Positions 1 through 9,990 of a stretch of 64,000 nt of DNA are shown here, piece after piece. The notes beneath the pieces are model-generated. The model searched no databases, was not told the DNA's origin, and was given only the letters and a program-made list of their open reading frames with translations. The stretch's first letter is position 1, and each line of letters begins with the position of its first letter. Source of the DNA: JAKACA01 sp049510975 (GTDB lineage: Bacteria; Actinomycetota; Acidimicrobiia; Acidimicrobiales; Bog-793). The stretch spans positions 29,974-93,973 of the forward strand of contig JBEKYM010000008.1 in the NCBI GenBank assembly GCA_049510975.1, given 5' to 3'. The translations under genes and the position numbers were made by a program.

Positions 1-1987
<1,987 letters not shown>

Positions 1988-2344
1988 TCATGGGTCCTGA
2001 ATGAGCCCGAGGACGTTGCCATCGGGGTCGGTGAAGGTGGCCACCAGGCGACCGCTGCCGACGTCGTGCGCAGCCTCCTTCACAGAGGCACCCGCCGCGG
2101 TCACCTCGGCCAGCTTCGCCTCGATGTCCGACACGTGCCAGAAGGCAACCGGTGACGTCATGGCCTGCGGTCCACCGCCCGGTACGAGTCCGATGTGCTG
2201 GCCTTCGGCATCGAAACCCACGTAGTACGGCGCGTCGGCCTGTGGGGGTACGCCGAGCAGGGCGGTGTACACCGCCTTGGCAGCCGCCAGGTCAGACACG
2301 GGATGCAGCACCGTCTTGATTCCCTGGGTGGAAGAGCCGCTCAT
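1988..2344 (-). CDS. VOC-family (glyoxalase-fold) protein
   Basis: A 118-residue single-domain vicinal-oxygen-chelate protein. It shows the usual alternation of a KTVLHPVSDLAAAKAVY-type first strand and helix, an FWHVSDIEA-type middle element, and an ATFTDPDGNVLGLIQ ending that matches glyoxalase/bleomycin-resistance folds. The substrate is unknown. The ATG at 2344 is preferred to GTG 2350, because an AGGAG sequence (2354-2350) overlaps that GTG but sits five bases before the ATG. The gene is first of a two-gene unit with the UvrA-like ATPase, with no spacer between stop and next start. It diverges from the sigma-factor gene, leaving about 80 bases for two promoters. Confidence 0.88.
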   Translation of the reverse strand: MSGSSTQGIKTVLHPVSDLAAAKAVYTALLGVPPQADAPYYVGFDAEGQHIGLVPGGGPQAMTSPVAFWHVSDIEAKLAEVTAAGASVKEAAHDVGSGRLVATFTDPDGNVLGLIQDP

Positions 2345-2425
2345 AGTCACTCCTAAGGTCGCGGGTCACATCGACCCGGCATGTCTCGTCAACAGTATGA
2401 CGACGGCGGGCGAAAGGATGTGACC

Positions 2426-3286
2426 GTGACCGACCGTGACGTGCTCGCGAAGGAATTCGAAACGCACCGGGAGCACCTGCGGGCAGTCGCGCTCCGAATG
2501 CTCGGATCGACCAACCGGGCCGACGACGCCGTCCAGGAGGCGTGGCTGCGGTTGAACCGCGCCGACGCTGATGCCCTGGACAACCTCGGCGGTTGGCTGA
2601 CCACCGTCGTAGCCCGGGTCTGCCTGGACATGCTGCGCAACCCGGCCACGAAGCGAGAGGTCCCGGCCGAGGCGGCCCCCGACCCGCTGGCCCTGACCTC
2701 CCCGGAAGACGAGGCCCTGCTCGCCGACTCGGTCGGTCTGGCGCTCCTCGTGGTACTGGAGACCCTGGCGCCGGCCGAGCGGCTGGCTTTCGTCCTGCAC
2801 GACATGTTCGCAGTCCCGTTCGAGGAGATCGCCCCGATCGTCGGGCGGACACCGTCAGCCGCCAGGCAGCTGGCCAGCAGGGCGCGGCGGCGCGTGCAAT
2901 CGAACGCGGCCGTCCCCGACGCCTCCGCCGCCAGCCAGCGCGACGTCGTGGCGGCGTTCCTCGCCGCCTCGCGCCAGGGTGACTTCGCCAGTCTGCTGAG
3001 GCTGCTGGACCCGAAGGTGGTGCTGCGTGCCGACCCGACTGTGGTGGGTTTCGGGGCGGCGGCCGAAGTGCGCGGGCCCGACGGGGTGGCGAAGACGTTT
3101 GCCGGCCGAGCCCAAGGCGCCAGGCTCACGCTGATCGACGGCCTGGCGGGAGCGGTGTGGTCGGTCGGCGGCCGGCCCCGAGTGGTGTTCGCCTTCACGG
3201 TGAGCGGCGGCCGGGTGGTCAGCATCGAGATGCTCGGAGAGCCCGAGACCCTGGTCGTTCTCGATCTGGCGCCGCTGCCGGCCTAA
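2426..3286 (+). CDS. ECF sigma factor with SnoaL-like C-terminal domain (SigJ/ECF41-like)
   Basis: An RNA polymerase sigma-70 factor of the ECF type. Region 2 reads AVALRMLGSTNRADDAVQEAWLR and region 4 reads APAERLAFVLHDMFAVPFEEIA. About 110 residues follow that look like an NTF2/SnoaL domain (from DVVAAFLAASRQGDFASLL), as in ECF41-type sigma factors, where this tail replaces a separate anti-sigma factor. The DGGGK motif typical of the ECF41 tail is not present; the corresponding stretch reads RGPDGVAKTF, so this is a divergent member. GTG 2426 is preferred over an upstream ATG at 2381 because AAAGGA (2413-2418) is correctly spaced for it and homologues start MTD-like. The stop overlaps the stop of the convergent downstream gene. 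Confidence 0.88.
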   Translation: MTDRDVLAKEFETHREHLRAVALRMLGSTNRADDAVQEAWLRLNRADADALDNLGGWLTTVVARVCLDMLRNPATKREVPAEAAPDPLALTSPEDEALLADSVGLALLVVLETLAPAERLAFVLHDMFAVPFEEIAPIVGRTPSAARQLASRARRRVQSNAAVPDASAASQRDVVAAFLAASRQGDFASLLRLLDPKVVLRADPTVVGFGAAAEVRGPDGVAKTFAGRAQGARLTLIDGLAGAVWSVGGRPRVVFAFTVSGGRVVSIEMLGEPETLVVLDLAPLPA

Positions 3287-3636
3287 CTGTCGGAGCGCCC
3301 CCGGAGGGTGGCGGCAACGCCCTCGGGGTCGTCGCAACCCACGATCAGCTGGTCGAATTCGGCAGCCTCGAGATCCAGGCGGACCCCGCGTCGCGTGTCG
3401 TGGTGCACGACGGCGAAGATGTGGGCGTCTCGCGAGGTGAACGTGCCGATGGCGACCGATCCGGGGATTCCGGTCCCGACACGGAAGCCGTGCACGGCGG
3501 CGGCGGCGTCGTCGAGCACCTCGACGGATCGGACGGAGCTGAGCGGCACCCTCACCTCGCCGTGAACGGCCTCCAGCTTCTCTACTGCCCGCAGGCGAAC
3601 CACCAACTCGTTCCCGTCAACGATGACTTCGGCCAT
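3283..3636 (-). CDS. Small PH-like domain protein, function unknown
   Basis: A 117-residue protein with a beta-rich N-terminal half (ELVVRLRAVEKLEAVHGEVRVPL) and a conserved-looking core (GTGIPG then HDTRRGVRLDLE) that resembles a family of small actinobacterial hypothetical proteins with pleckstrin-homology-like folds. No signal peptide or membrane segment is seen, so it is probably cytoplasmic. The start is supported by GGAAGG five bases upstream of ATG 3636. It is transcribed in the same direction as, and 39 bases after, the large SARP regulator, and its stop overlaps that of the convergent sigma-factor gene. I cannot assign a function. Confidence 0.75.
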   Translation of the reverse strand: MAEVIVDGNELVVRLRAVEKLEAVHGEVRVPLSSVRSVEVLDDAAAAVHGFRVGTGIPGSVAIGTFTSRDAHIFAVVHHDTRRGVRLDLEAAEFDQLIVGCDDPEGVAATLRGRSDS

Positions 3637-3675
3637 AGTGTCCTTCCGCGTCTCGGTCTCGACGACTTCCTGATC

Positions 3676-6573
3676 TCATTCTGCCCGGCGAGCCGACGAA
3701 GCGACGTGTTCCACACCTTCTTCGAGGAGATCGGGCCTTGTCTCGCGTACGGCTTGTTCGGCCGTGAGCGAGCGTCCGGTGGTGTTGGCGTCGGCCAGGT
3801 CGCTGGCGGAAAGCTCCTGGGAAAGCCGCCGCTCGAGCGCTTCGATGCGGACGATCCGGTGCTCGTCGTCCGCCAGCACCGTGGCGAGATCGGATCCGAT
3901 CTGGCCGCAGAACTGCTCGGCGGCTCCGACGAGCACGGCGGCCTGCCGCGGCCTGCCACCGTCAACTTCGAGTCGTGCGAGTCCGAGCAGGACGCGCACA
4001 ACCGGCAGCGCATAGCCGTTCGCCATCCCGAGGCGGAACGCCTCGCCGAGCAAGGCCGGGGCGCCAGGATCTCCGAGGTCGGCGAGCTCGACACCCCCGA
4101 GTGACGCCGTTCTGGCGATCTCAAAGGTATGACCGAGCCGGCGCAAGACGGTCAACGACTCAGCGATGCGGGCTCGAAACGTCGGGCTGTCGCCTTCTTC
4201 GAGTGCGACCTCGCCGAGCTCGCGTTGCAGCACGGCCGTATGACGGGGGTCGGTGGTGGCGTGGAGGGCGTTCGAAAAGGCGGTGCGAGCGGCCTCATAG
4301 TCGCGGTTCGCCTGGGCGATGTTCCCAAGTGCGTGAAATGCATAGGCGACAAAGCCGCCCGCGCCGGTGTTCTGCCCGAACCTCAGCAGCTTGGACGCGA
4401 GCTGCTGACTCCGATCGAAGTTCCCGGTCTTGTCATCGACGTACTTCGACAGCAGTACGGCTCCATACAGCGTCCAGCCGTACAGCTCGGTCGACGCCAC
4501 GTCGTCCGCCAGAGCCCGTTCGGAACGGCTGAGACCTTCGTTCCACCGGCCCCGCACGAAGGCGTACCGAGCGAAGCGGGCGGCGATGAACAGGCTCGAG
4601 TCGCGGTCGCCGATCTCGAGGGCGTGCTCGAAGGCTGCTCGGACATCGTCGTCGAGTACCTCCATGGGCCGCATGACGTCGCTCGTCAGGTCGTCGCCCG
4701 GCCGCTCCGGGAACCCGGCTATGGCTGCGAGCACGTAGTCGAGGTGTGCTCGACGGATCTCCAGGAGCTCGCCTGCAGCCAGCAGTCGTTCGTGGGCATA
4801 GGCGCGGACGGTGACGAGCATCCTGTAGCTCGCCTCGGTCTCCACGTCTGCGATGGCGACCAAGCACTTGTCCACGAGGGAGGCCAATACGTCGAGGACG
4901 CCCGCCGGTCCGAGAGGCGGAGCGCCGCATACCGCCTCGGCGGCTTCGAGCGAGAAGGGGGAGTGGAAGACCGCCAGCCGGCGAAACAGCACTTGCTCGG
5001 TCGGCCCGAGCAGGTCGTAGCTCCACTTCATGGCTGCCGCCAGTGTCTGCTGGCGCGGGACTCGGCGGCGGCCCCCTTTGAGGAGCCCGAAGAGATCGGT
5101 CAGGCGCTTCAGGATCTCGGCGGGCGCGAGGTGAGCGACGCGCCCGGCTGCCAGTTCGATGGCGAGGGGGATCCCGTCGAGTCGCTCGCAGATCTCGACG
5201 ATCACCCGTTCGGTCTCCGGGTCGATGCGCAGACCCGGCCGAACCGCCCGCGCTCGGTCGACGAAGAGGGCGGCGGCTTCGTCCTCGATGGGCATCGAGG
5301 GGACTTGGTAGGCCTGTTCGCCTTCGAGGCCAAGGGTTTCCCGGCTCGTGGCAAGGAGATGCAGATTGGCGCAGCTGGCGAGCAAGTTGTCAACGAGCGC
5401 CGCGCAGGCGTCGAGGAGGTGCTCGCAGTTGTCGAGCACGATCAGGGTTCGGCCTGTCGCCAAGACACTGGTCAGGTCGTCGAGGCCGCCGTCCGACATG
5501 GGCACGTCAAGAGCGACGGTGATGGCTCGGGCCACCAGATCGGGGTCGGTGAGCGGCGCCAGGTCGACGAAGAAGACGCCCTCTGCGAAGTCGTCGAGCA
5601 TGCGGGCGGCCGCTTCGAGCGCCAGTCGTGTCTTGCCGCAGCCGCCAATCCCCGTCAAGGTGACGAGGGGACCGGCATGGACGAGGTCGGCCACGTCGTC
5701 CAATTCCGCCTTGCGGCCGATGAAACGTGACCGCGGCACGGGCAGGTTGTGCGGCGGCTCGGGGCTCGAAGCCACCTCGGCGGCGCCGGCGGGCGCGTGC
5801 TGAGCGCTCTCGTCGGTTTGGATGAGCAGGCTGGCGTCCTGGGCGAGGATGCGGCCGTCCAGCTGGCGCAGCTCCAAGCTGGGTTCGATCCCGAGCTCGT
5901 CGACGAGAACGGTGCGTAGCTGTTGAAAGGCCCGTAACGCGTCGGCTTGGCGGCCGGAGCGATACAGCGCCAGCATCCGCTGAGCCCAGAACCGTTCGCG
6001 CAACTGATGAGCGGTCGTGAGTGCTTCGAGCTGGCCGATCAGCTCGCCGTGCTTGCCACAGGCGAGCCGGGCGTCAACGAGCCACTCGATCCCAGCCAGG
6101 CGAGCCTCTTCCAGGCGCGCCACTTCGGCTCGTGCCCAAGGGGCATCGTCGAGGCCGGCCAACGGCGTCCCTCGCCAGAGACCAAGCGACTCCTCCAGCA
6201 GGCGCGACGCACCAATGGCATCGCCCGCCAGCAGTGCGGCGTGCCCGTCTGCGGCCAGTTCGGCGAACCGAAGCGCATCCACCTCATCGGAGGTGACGCG
6301 CAGCACGTAGCCGGGTGGTTGGGTGACGATGCGATCGGCCTCTCCGACCGAGCGCAGCGCCTTACGCAGCTCGGAAAGGCGGACCTGGAGATTGGCCGCC
6401 GCCCGGTTCCGCTCCGAGCGGGGCCAGAGCTCGTCGGCCAGGCGCTCGGAAGACACCACTTGGTTCGCCTGAACGACCAGCAACGCCAGCACGGCGCGTG
6501 TGCGCGCTCCCCCCAAAGCGACGGCTTTTCCCTGGGCGCTTACTTCTACTGGACCAAGGATCCGAAACTCCAC
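3676..6573 (-). CDS. AfsR/SARP-family transcriptional regulator with NTPase and TPR-like domains
   Basis: A 965-residue regulator with the classical AfsR order. Residues about 1-90 form an OmpR-type winged-helix DNA-binding domain (MEFRILGPVEVSAQGKAVAL), and about 95-245 a BTAD helical domain ending near EPSLELRQL. A STAND NTPase follows with Walker A GIGGCGKTRL (near residue 310) and Walker B-like LIVLDNCEHLL. The rest is alpha-helical and TPR-like (for example EVALEEGDS, ARTAFSNAL). SARP regulators bind direct repeats and activate secondary metabolism or secretion genes. Its likeliest local target is the divergent secreted-protein gene at 6761, whose upstream region holds an 11-base-period direct repeat. 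GTG 6573 is the start; no strong Shine-Dalgarno precedes it. Confidence 0.92.
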   Translation of the reverse strand: MEFRILGPVEVSAQGKAVALGGARTRAVLALLVVQANQVVSSERLADELWPRSERNRAAANLQVRLSELRKALRSVGEADRIVTQPPGYVLRVTSDEVDALRFAELAADGHAALLAGDAIGASRLLEESLGLWRGTPLAGLDDAPWARAEVARLEEARLAGIEWLVDARLACGKHGELIGQLEALTTAHQLRERFWAQRMLALYRSGRQADALRAFQQLRTVLVDELGIEPSLELRQLDGRILAQDASLLIQTDESAQHAPAGAAEVASSPEPPHNLPVPRSRFIGRKAELDDVADLVHAGPLVTLTGIGGCGKTRLALEAAARMLDDFAEGVFFVDLAPLTDPDLVARAITVALDVPMSDGGLDDLTSVLATGRTLIVLDNCEHLLDACAALVDNLLASCANLHLLATSRETLGLEGEQAYQVPSMPIEDEAAALFVDRARAVRPGLRIDPETERVIVEICERLDGIPLAIELAAGRVAHLAPAEILKRLTDLFGLLKGGRRRVPRQQTLAAAMKWSYDLLGPTEQVLFRRLAVFHSPFSLEAAEAVCGAPPLGPAGVLDVLASLVDKCLVAIADVETEASYRMLVTVRAYAHERLLAAGELLEIRRAHLDYVLAAIAGFPERPGDDLTSDVMRPMEVLDDDVRAAFEHALEIGDRDSSLFIAARFARYAFVRGRWNEGLSRSERALADDVASTELYGWTLYGAVLLSKYVDDKTGNFDRSQQLASKLLRFGQNTGAGGFVAYAFHALGNIAQANRDYEAARTAFSNALHATTDPRHTAVLQRELGEVALEEGDSPTFRARIAESLTVLRRLGHTFEIARTASLGGVELADLGDPGAPALLGEAFRLGMANGYALPVVRVLLGLARLEVDGGRPRQAAVLVGAAEQFCGQIGSDLATVLADDEHRIVRIEALERRLSQELSASDLADANTTGRSLTAEQAVRETRPDLLEEGVEHVASSARRAE

Positions 6574-6644
6574 GTTTCACCATCCCGACCTCGAAGCACC
6601 CTCGTTCCGTACCGCCAGGCCAGCCTACTGCCACGTTTCTGAGG

Positions 6645-6673
6645 TTCGTAAGCGATTCGTGAGTCCGTCGAAA
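6645..6673 (+). promoter_or_regulatory. Candidate SARP operator (11-base-period heptamer repeats)
   Basis: TTCGTAA (6645-6651), four bases, TTCGTGA (6656-6662), four bases, then a weaker GTCGAAA (6667-6673). Heptamers spaced by four bases are the arrangement known for SARP binding sites. The repeat lies between the SARP gene and the divergent secreted-protein gene. The assignment is inference. Confidence 0.4.
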
Positions 6674-6760
6674 CCCGCCAGGGCGACGATGAACCCGAGG
6701 TGACCGGCTGCCTGCAGCGGGCGCTTCGACAGGACCACACACGACCGAAAGGATTGACCA

Positions 6761-7183
6761 ATGCGTATTCCACGTTGGGCGAGCGTGGCGGCGATTGCCG
6801 TTGCGGCAACAGCACTCTCGGCGGGGGCCGGCTTCGGCGTCGCCTCGGCGTCGACGCGACCCGCCGCCAAGCCGATCGCTCGCACGGTCAGCGCGGGGGT
6901 GTCCGCTTCGCCGAGGACGACGAAAGCAGCCTGGCAGGGCGACGTCGCCTATACGGTGCCGACCGGGACGACCGACTTGTTCTATCACTACGCCTGCCCG
7001 GCCAAGCAGATCGCCCTCAGCGGGAGCTTCCACAACGCAAGCGGCAGCTCAGGGGCAACGCTCTCGGGGTCGTTCCCGAGAACCGACATCACGCCGTTGT
7101 ACAGCCAGTGGGGCTGGGTCTTCCTCTGGCCGGGCGGCTCGCCGGCGGGCTACTCGATCACGTTCGACGTCTACTGCAAGTAG
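6761..7183 (+). CDS. Small secreted protein, function unknown
   Basis: A 140-residue exported protein. The N-terminus is a typical Sec signal (MRIPRWASVAAIAVAATALS, cleavage near ASA-S about residue 31). The mature part is rich in Ser, Gly, Thr and aromatic residues, with only two cysteines (YACPAK and the terminal DVYCK), which could form one disulphide. No known domain is recognised. GAAAGG upstream of ATG 6761 serves as the ribosome-binding site. The gene diverges from the SARP regulator and is followed by a strong hairpin, so it is probably a single-gene transcript controlled by that regulator. Confidence 0.8.
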   Translation: MRIPRWASVAAIAVAATALSAGAGFGVASASTRPAAKPIARTVSAGVSASPRTTKAAWQGDVAYTVPTGTTDLFYHYACPAKQIALSGSFHNASGSSGATLSGSFPRTDITPLYSQWGWVFLWPGGSPAGYSITFDVYCK

Positions 7184-7217
7184 GTCCGAATCTGGCCGGG
7201 GCGCACCCGACCGTCTT

Positions 7218-7250
7218 CGAGGGGCCCGCCGGTCGCCGGCGGGCCCCTCG
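7218..7250 (+). terminator. GC-rich hairpin terminator after the secreted-protein gene
   Basis: A perfect 15-base inverted repeat (7218-7232 and 7236-7250) with a three-base loop, 35 bases after the stop at 7183. There is no T-run, as is common for actinobacterial hairpins. Confidence 0.8.
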
Positions 7251-7344
7251 TCGCGGAACGCCGCCGTGCGCTCAGGCGCCGGCGATCGACAAGCCCCGGC
7301 CGCCTCTCGAGGGTGAAGGGACACCCGGGCACACGAGCGAGCGG

Positions 7345-7350
7345 TAACCT
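7345..7350 (+). promoter_or_regulatory. -10 element (TAACCT), leaderless start
   Basis: TAACCT ends seven bases before GTG 7358, which has no Shine-Dalgarno sequence, so transcription probably begins at or next to the start codon. Confidence 0.5.
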
Positions 7351-7357
7351 CGGCGAA

Positions 7358-7699
7358 GTGCCAAAAGCGATCCGATCCGGCCTCGGTGGCGTGATCGTGT
7401 TGGTGCTTGGGCGCTTGTCGGCGGCCGGCACGCTCCCGCGTAACCCGCTTGCCGGCATTCGCATCCCGTCGACCTTGCGCAGCGACGAAGCCTGGAAGGC
7501 TGGGCACCGGGCGGCGGCGTCGGCCTTGACCGCAGCAGGCGTCGGGCCGGTCGTGGCAGCGGCCGCCGTCGCTGCACGGCGTCCTTCGCCCGACGCGGAG
7601 AAGCTCCTCCTCCGTGCTGGCAGTGTGTGGCTCGTGTGCTGGCTCGGAGTGGCAACGTGGCAGGCGAGCCGGGCGGCACGGGCGACGAACGCCGCCTGA
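7358..7699 (+). CDS. SdpI/YhfL-family small membrane protein
   Basis: A 113-residue protein with three hydrophobic segments (about residues 5-22, 55-75 and 84-103). Between the first two lies the family hallmark LPRNPLAGIRIPSTLRSDEA followed by WKAGHR, which matches the SdpI signature (NPxxGIRxPxTLxSxxAWxxxHR). SdpI proteins are immunity or signal proteins against the SdpC toxin in Bacillus; most actinobacterial members have no known role. GTG 7358 is chosen because a -10-like TAACCT ends seven bases upstream; an earlier in-frame GTG at 7313 would add 15 polar residues. Confidence 0.75.
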   Translation: MPKAIRSGLGGVIVLVLGRLSAAGTLPRNPLAGIRIPSTLRSDEAWKAGHRAAASALTAAGVGPVVAAAAVAARRPSPDAEKLLLRAGSVWLVCWLGVATWQASRAARATNAA

Positions 7700-7755
7700 A
7701 TCCGAGCCGGCCCGTCTGAACCGGCGGGCCGAGGGCTTCTCAACGGTCCGTCACC

Positions 7756-7761
7756 TAGCTT
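7756..7761 (+). promoter_or_regulatory. -10 element (TAGCTT), leaderless start
   Basis: TAGCTT ends seven bases before GTG 7769; this supports 7769 rather than GTG 7763, which lies only one base beyond the hexamer. Confidence 0.45.
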
Positions 7762-7768
7762 TGTGCCG

Positions 7769-9439
7769 GTGGCAGGCGAGCAGCGATCCGTAGCGCCGGT
7801 CGCCGGCACGGTCCGGGTTGCGCTCCGCATCGTGGCGCACCTCGTCGCCGAAGTGCCGGTGCTCGTCGTCGCACTCCTGCAGATCGCCCACGGATGGCTG
7901 CCGACGAGCGACGACGCCGTCATCGCCTGGCGGAGCTTCGAAGTCTTCTCGCGACAGATCCCCCTCGACGGCCAGTTCACCCAGGTGACCGCCACCGGCG
8001 GCCCGACCGCCTTCGACCTCGGCCCGATGCAGTACTTCCTGCTCGCCATCCCCGACCGCATCGATCCGGTGCACGGTGTCTTGTGGGGTGCGGCCGTCGT
8101 CATCGTCGCCCTCCTCGCCATCGCCGTGGAAGCCGCCTGGTCCGCCGGCGGCCCGCTGGCCGGAGGGCTCGTCGGCCTCGCCGGCGCCCTGCTCACCGAG
8201 TCTCTCTTCGAGTCGACCGTCAATCTCGCTTGGAACCCGTCGATCGGGGTCTACGCCTTCCTCGCCACCCTCGTCCTCGGCCTCGCCGTCGCACGCGGCC
8301 GCTTGCGTTGGCTGCCGGTAGCTGTCGCCACCGCCAGCCTTGCCACCCAGTGCCATCTCTCGCTCGCCGTCCCGAGTGCTGCGGCGCTCGCCATCGGTGT
8401 GTTGATCGGGTTCGTTGGACGCCCGCAGCACTGGAAGCTGCCGCTGGCCTCGGCCCTCGTCGTCGGAGTCCTCTGCTGGCTGGCGCCGCTCGTCCAGCAA
8501 GTCACCGGCCACCCTGGCAACTGGACCGTGGTGGCGGACAGCCTCTCCCGACATGGTCGATCGGTTGGCTTCGGGGACGGATTGCGCGGCATCGCCAGTG
8601 TGACGACGTTCCCGCCGGCCTGGTGGGTGCATGTGCCTGCCGTGAACACCGTGGCGCGCTTCCACCAGTTCAACTCGACCCTCTATCGCCAGTCGCCGGT
8701 GTCTGGAGCCGCCGCCCTCGTGCTCTGCGGAGTCATCGCCGGTGTCGCCGGGGTCCGCCGGCACCGCGGCCTCATGATCCTTGCAGCCATGGCTGGCTTG
8801 ACCGGGCTGGCGGCGGCCTGGACCCTTGGTGCGGTTCCGGAGTCGCAGTCGCTCTACCGCTACTACTACCTCTATTTCGTCCTGTGGCCGACTGGCATGG
8901 CCATGATGGCCGCCTACGGCTGGGCTGTGGCCGCTGTCGCCGCCGCCGGGTGGCGGGCGAGGCGCCCTCACGCCAAGCCCGAGGGTCGCCGCCAGGTCTT
9001 GACGGCGACGGTGGGCGCCGCCGCCGCCGGCGCCCTGCTCCTTGCGGCCGCCGGCACAGGGCTGGCTCTCCTCGATGTTCCCCTCGCCTCCAGCCCGTTG
9101 TTCCTGCAGGGTTGGGTACCGGTGCACATCGTGGGCGCCGCACTCCCGCAGGCGATGAACGTTCTTGACGCCCACGATCCTCGCGGCGGAAGCGAACGGC
9201 CCTTCACCGTCGTGACGGGCGTGGATCTCGGGTTGCAAACCGGCATCGAGGACGCACTTGCTTACCTCCTCACCGTCCACGGCTACAGCGCTCGGGTGAC
9301 CGGTGCCGCCGAGCTGCCCCTCGGCAGCCACCTGCAGGCAAAGCCGGGAGAGCCGCAACTCCTGGTGAGCCAACGCCTTTCCGGCAGGAGAATTGTCACG
9401 GTCGTGACATGGGTTCCCGGCTCCGGCGCGGCTGGCTGA
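7769..9439 (+). CDS. Polytopic membrane protein, GT-C glycosyltransferase-like
   Basis: A 556-residue integral membrane protein with about ten to twelve hydrophobic segments and a C-terminal, mostly extracytoplasmic domain of about 130 residues. A DD pair (PTSDDAVIAW) in the first loop, then a GQFTQVTATGG and GPMQYFL stretch, resemble the first periplasmic loop of GT-C lipid-linked-sugar transferases, where an acidic pair is catalytic. The acceptor and sugar cannot be predicted. It is preceded by a leaderless-type promoter and stands alone between the SdpI-like gene and the cupin gene. It could instead be a non-catalytic membrane protein of the same fold. Confidence 0.7.
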   Translation: MAGEQRSVAPVAGTVRVALRIVAHLVAEVPVLVVALLQIAHGWLPTSDDAVIAWRSFEVFSRQIPLDGQFTQVTATGGPTAFDLGPMQYFLLAIPDRIDPVHGVLWGAAVVIVALLAIAVEAAWSAGGPLAGGLVGLAGALLTESLFESTVNLAWNPSIGVYAFLATLVLGLAVARGRLRWLPVAVATASLATQCHLSLAVPSAAALAIGVLIGFVGRPQHWKLPLASALVVGVLCWLAPLVQQVTGHPGNWTVVADSLSRHGRSVGFGDGLRGIASVTTFPPAWWVHVPAVNTVARFHQFNSTLYRQSPVSGAAALVLCGVIAGVAGVRRHRGLMILAAMAGLTGLAAAWTLGAVPESQSLYRYYYLYFVLWPTGMAMMAAYGWAVAAVAAAGWRARRPHAKPEGRRQVLTATVGAAAAGALLLAAAGTGLALLDVPLASSPLFLQGWVPVHIVGAALPQAMNVLDAHDPRGGSERPFTVVTGVDLGLQTGIEDALAYLLTVHGYSARVTGAAELPLGSHLQAKPGEPQLLVSQRLSGRRIVTVVTWVPGSGAAG

Positions 9440-9535
9440 GCCGGCGTCGCTCACGCGCCGGCGCGGGCCTGGGCGCCAGCTGCAAGGCTGGCGGAGATCA
9501 GCACAACGGCGCGACCGTCGACCGAGGAGGTGGGT

Positions 9536-9970
9536 GTGCTCCGCTTCGAGAGTGGTGAGGGCTTGCGCCGTGAAGCGCGCGGGAGCGAGATGTGGTTCAA
9601 GGCGACGGCCTCGGACACCGGCGGCCGGTTCTCGTTGATGGAGCGGACGTTGCCGGCCGGCGGGCGGATGCCTCCCGCTCACCGCCACGCCGGGAACGAG
9701 GAGGGGTACTTCGTGCTCGAGGGAGCCGTGGAGTTCCGCGTCGGCGACGACGTCGTCGAGGGCCGCCAAGGGACCTTCGTCCTCGTGCCGGCGGGCGAGG
9801 CGCACACCTTCGGGAACACGAGCAACGACCCGGCCCGTGTCCTCGTCCTGCACGCCCCGGCGCTCGACGGTTACTTCGGCGACTTGGAGGAGCTCTGGTC
9901 GTCGCCCGAGCCACCCGAGCACGAGACAGAGCTCGCCCTCATGCGCCGGCACGGCATGGAGCCCGCCTGA
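9536..9970 (+). CDS. Cupin-domain protein
   Basis: A 144-residue single cupin barrel. Motif 1 is visible as PPAHRHAGNEEGYFVLEG (metal-binding His, His and Glu) and motif 2 as PAGEAHTFGN (third His). Such proteins bind a divalent metal and act as dioxygenases, isomerases or sensors; the substrate is unknown. GTG 9536 is preferred over GTG 9530, because the GGAGG at 9526-9530 overlaps the first and sits five bases before the second. The gene is followed by the convergent SDR gene 20 bases downstream. Confidence 0.85.
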   Translation: MLRFESGEGLRREARGSEMWFKATASDTGGRFSLMERTLPAGGRMPPAHRHAGNEEGYFVLEGAVEFRVGDDVVEGRQGTFVLVPAGEAHTFGNTSNDPARVLVLHAPALDGYFGDLEELWSSPEPPEHETELALMRRHGMEPA

Positions 9971-9990
9971 GGCGGAGTCGTCGCGGTGAC

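Noticed and set aside
1989..1991. ATG at 1991 as start of the UvrA-like protein
   Set aside because: This frame meets a stop after nine codons; only the GTG at 1987 is in frame with the ATPase motifs.
7751..9952. Long minus-strand open frame (733 codons) opposite the membrane-protein and cupin genes
   Set aside because: It lies antisense to two well supported genes and its product is Arg/Gly/His-rich without domains; long antisense frames are common at this GC content.
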